Shown here piece after piece: positions 63,959 to 64,000 of a stretch of DNA of 64,000 nucleotides. The stretch lies in assembly GCA_023374025.1 (NCBI GenBank), contig SIJG01000003.1:620001-684000 (forward strand). The letters run 5' to 3'. Each line of letters begins with the position of its first letter. Positions within the stretch are counted from its first letter, which is position 1. Below the pieces are notes generated by a model that saw only the letters and a list, made by a program, of their open reading frames with translations, did no database searches and was not told the DNA's origin. The translations under genes and the position numbers were made by a program. This stretch comes from Heterodera schachtii (taxonomy: Eukaryota; Nematoda; Chromadorea; Rhabditida; Heteroderidae).

Positions 63959-64000
63959 ATGCTCCGTTTCGGCACACTCAGTCCTGCTCTTGTCCTGTCG
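63959..64000 (+). CDS. Possible start of a gene cut by the window edge
   Basis: ATG at 63959 opens a 14-codon frame (MLRFGTLSPALVLS) that runs off the window. The composition would suit the beginning of a signal peptide or mitochondrial presequence, and GC content rises here after a long AT-rich repeat region. Nothing else supports it. Confidence 0.25.
   Translation, partial: MLRFGTLSPALVLS

Noticed and set aside
1..64000. tRNA, rRNA, snRNA or riboswitch genes
   Set aside because: No T-arm consensus (GGTTCGAATCC type) with a matching A box, and no recognisable ribosomal or spliceosomal RNA sequence, was found by eye. A covariance-model search would be needed to exclude small ones.

Overview
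The window is nuclear DNA of a nematode. Genes are split by many short introns (about 35-80 nt), several start codons lie a few bases after a T-rich ...TTTTAG/TTTCAG tract (candidate spliced-leader acceptors), and the recognisable proteins are closest to nematode families (GLY-3-type GalNAc-transferase, the gro-1 operon genes, a PRK/PIM kinase, an engrailed homeodomain). At least three introns must be read as GC-AG. Frequent GC-AG splicing is, to my knowledge, reported for cyst nematodes (Globodera/Heterodera), so a Tylenchina plant parasite is my best guess; this is inference. No tRNA, rRNA, CRISPR or bacterial operon was seen.

Layout. 0-14.7 kb is gene-dense: an unrecognised zinc-ribbon-like protein (+), a complete gly-3-like polypeptide GalNAc-transferase (-), a seven-helix receptor (-), a single-Ig membrane protein with a coiled-coil tail (-), and a mitochondrial ribosomal protein S18a/mL66 gene (-). 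14.7-20.5 kb is repeat-rich: nested inverted-repeat elements, a foldback transposon carrying a FLYWCH-type zinc-finger gene, a single-exon ubiquitin-like gene, and an INPP4-like phosphatase fragment cut off just before its catalytic loop. A YEATS4/GAS41 gene starts 4 bp after a repeat end (20.47-21.50 kb). A PIM-type kinase follows (22.0-24.0 kb, -).

25.35-33.87 kb holds four members of what in C. elegans is the gro-1 operon, arranged as two divergent pairs: gop-1 (CLEC16A) then gop-2 (GPN1) on the minus strand, and gop-3 (SAMM50) then hap-1 (ITPase) on the plus strand, with 210 bp between the pairs. gro-1 itself is not between gop-3 and hap-1. Next come an unrecognised multi-exon gene (-), POLDIP2 (-), COQ5 (-), DNA polymerase kappa (+), engrailed/ceh-16 (-, with a 1.28-kb intron in the homeobox), the nucleolar RRM protein NIFK (-) and STIM (-).

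51-58.6 kb holds an AF4/FMR2 (AFF) family gene (+), a 698-bp near-identical copy of its first exons 4,458 bp downstream, and the middle plus C-terminal parts of the mitochondrial Hsp90 TRAP1, whose N-terminal ATPase domain is not in the window. From 58.6 kb to the end there are only transposon-like inverted-repeat elements, several nested, and perhaps the first codons of another gene at the right edge.

Most genes are unrelated housekeeping or signalling genes and do not form one pathway. The exception is the gop/hap cluster, which is conserved in content but rearranged. Exon limits were read by eye from reading-frame phase and GT/GC-AG signals. They are exact where stated and approximate elsewhere.
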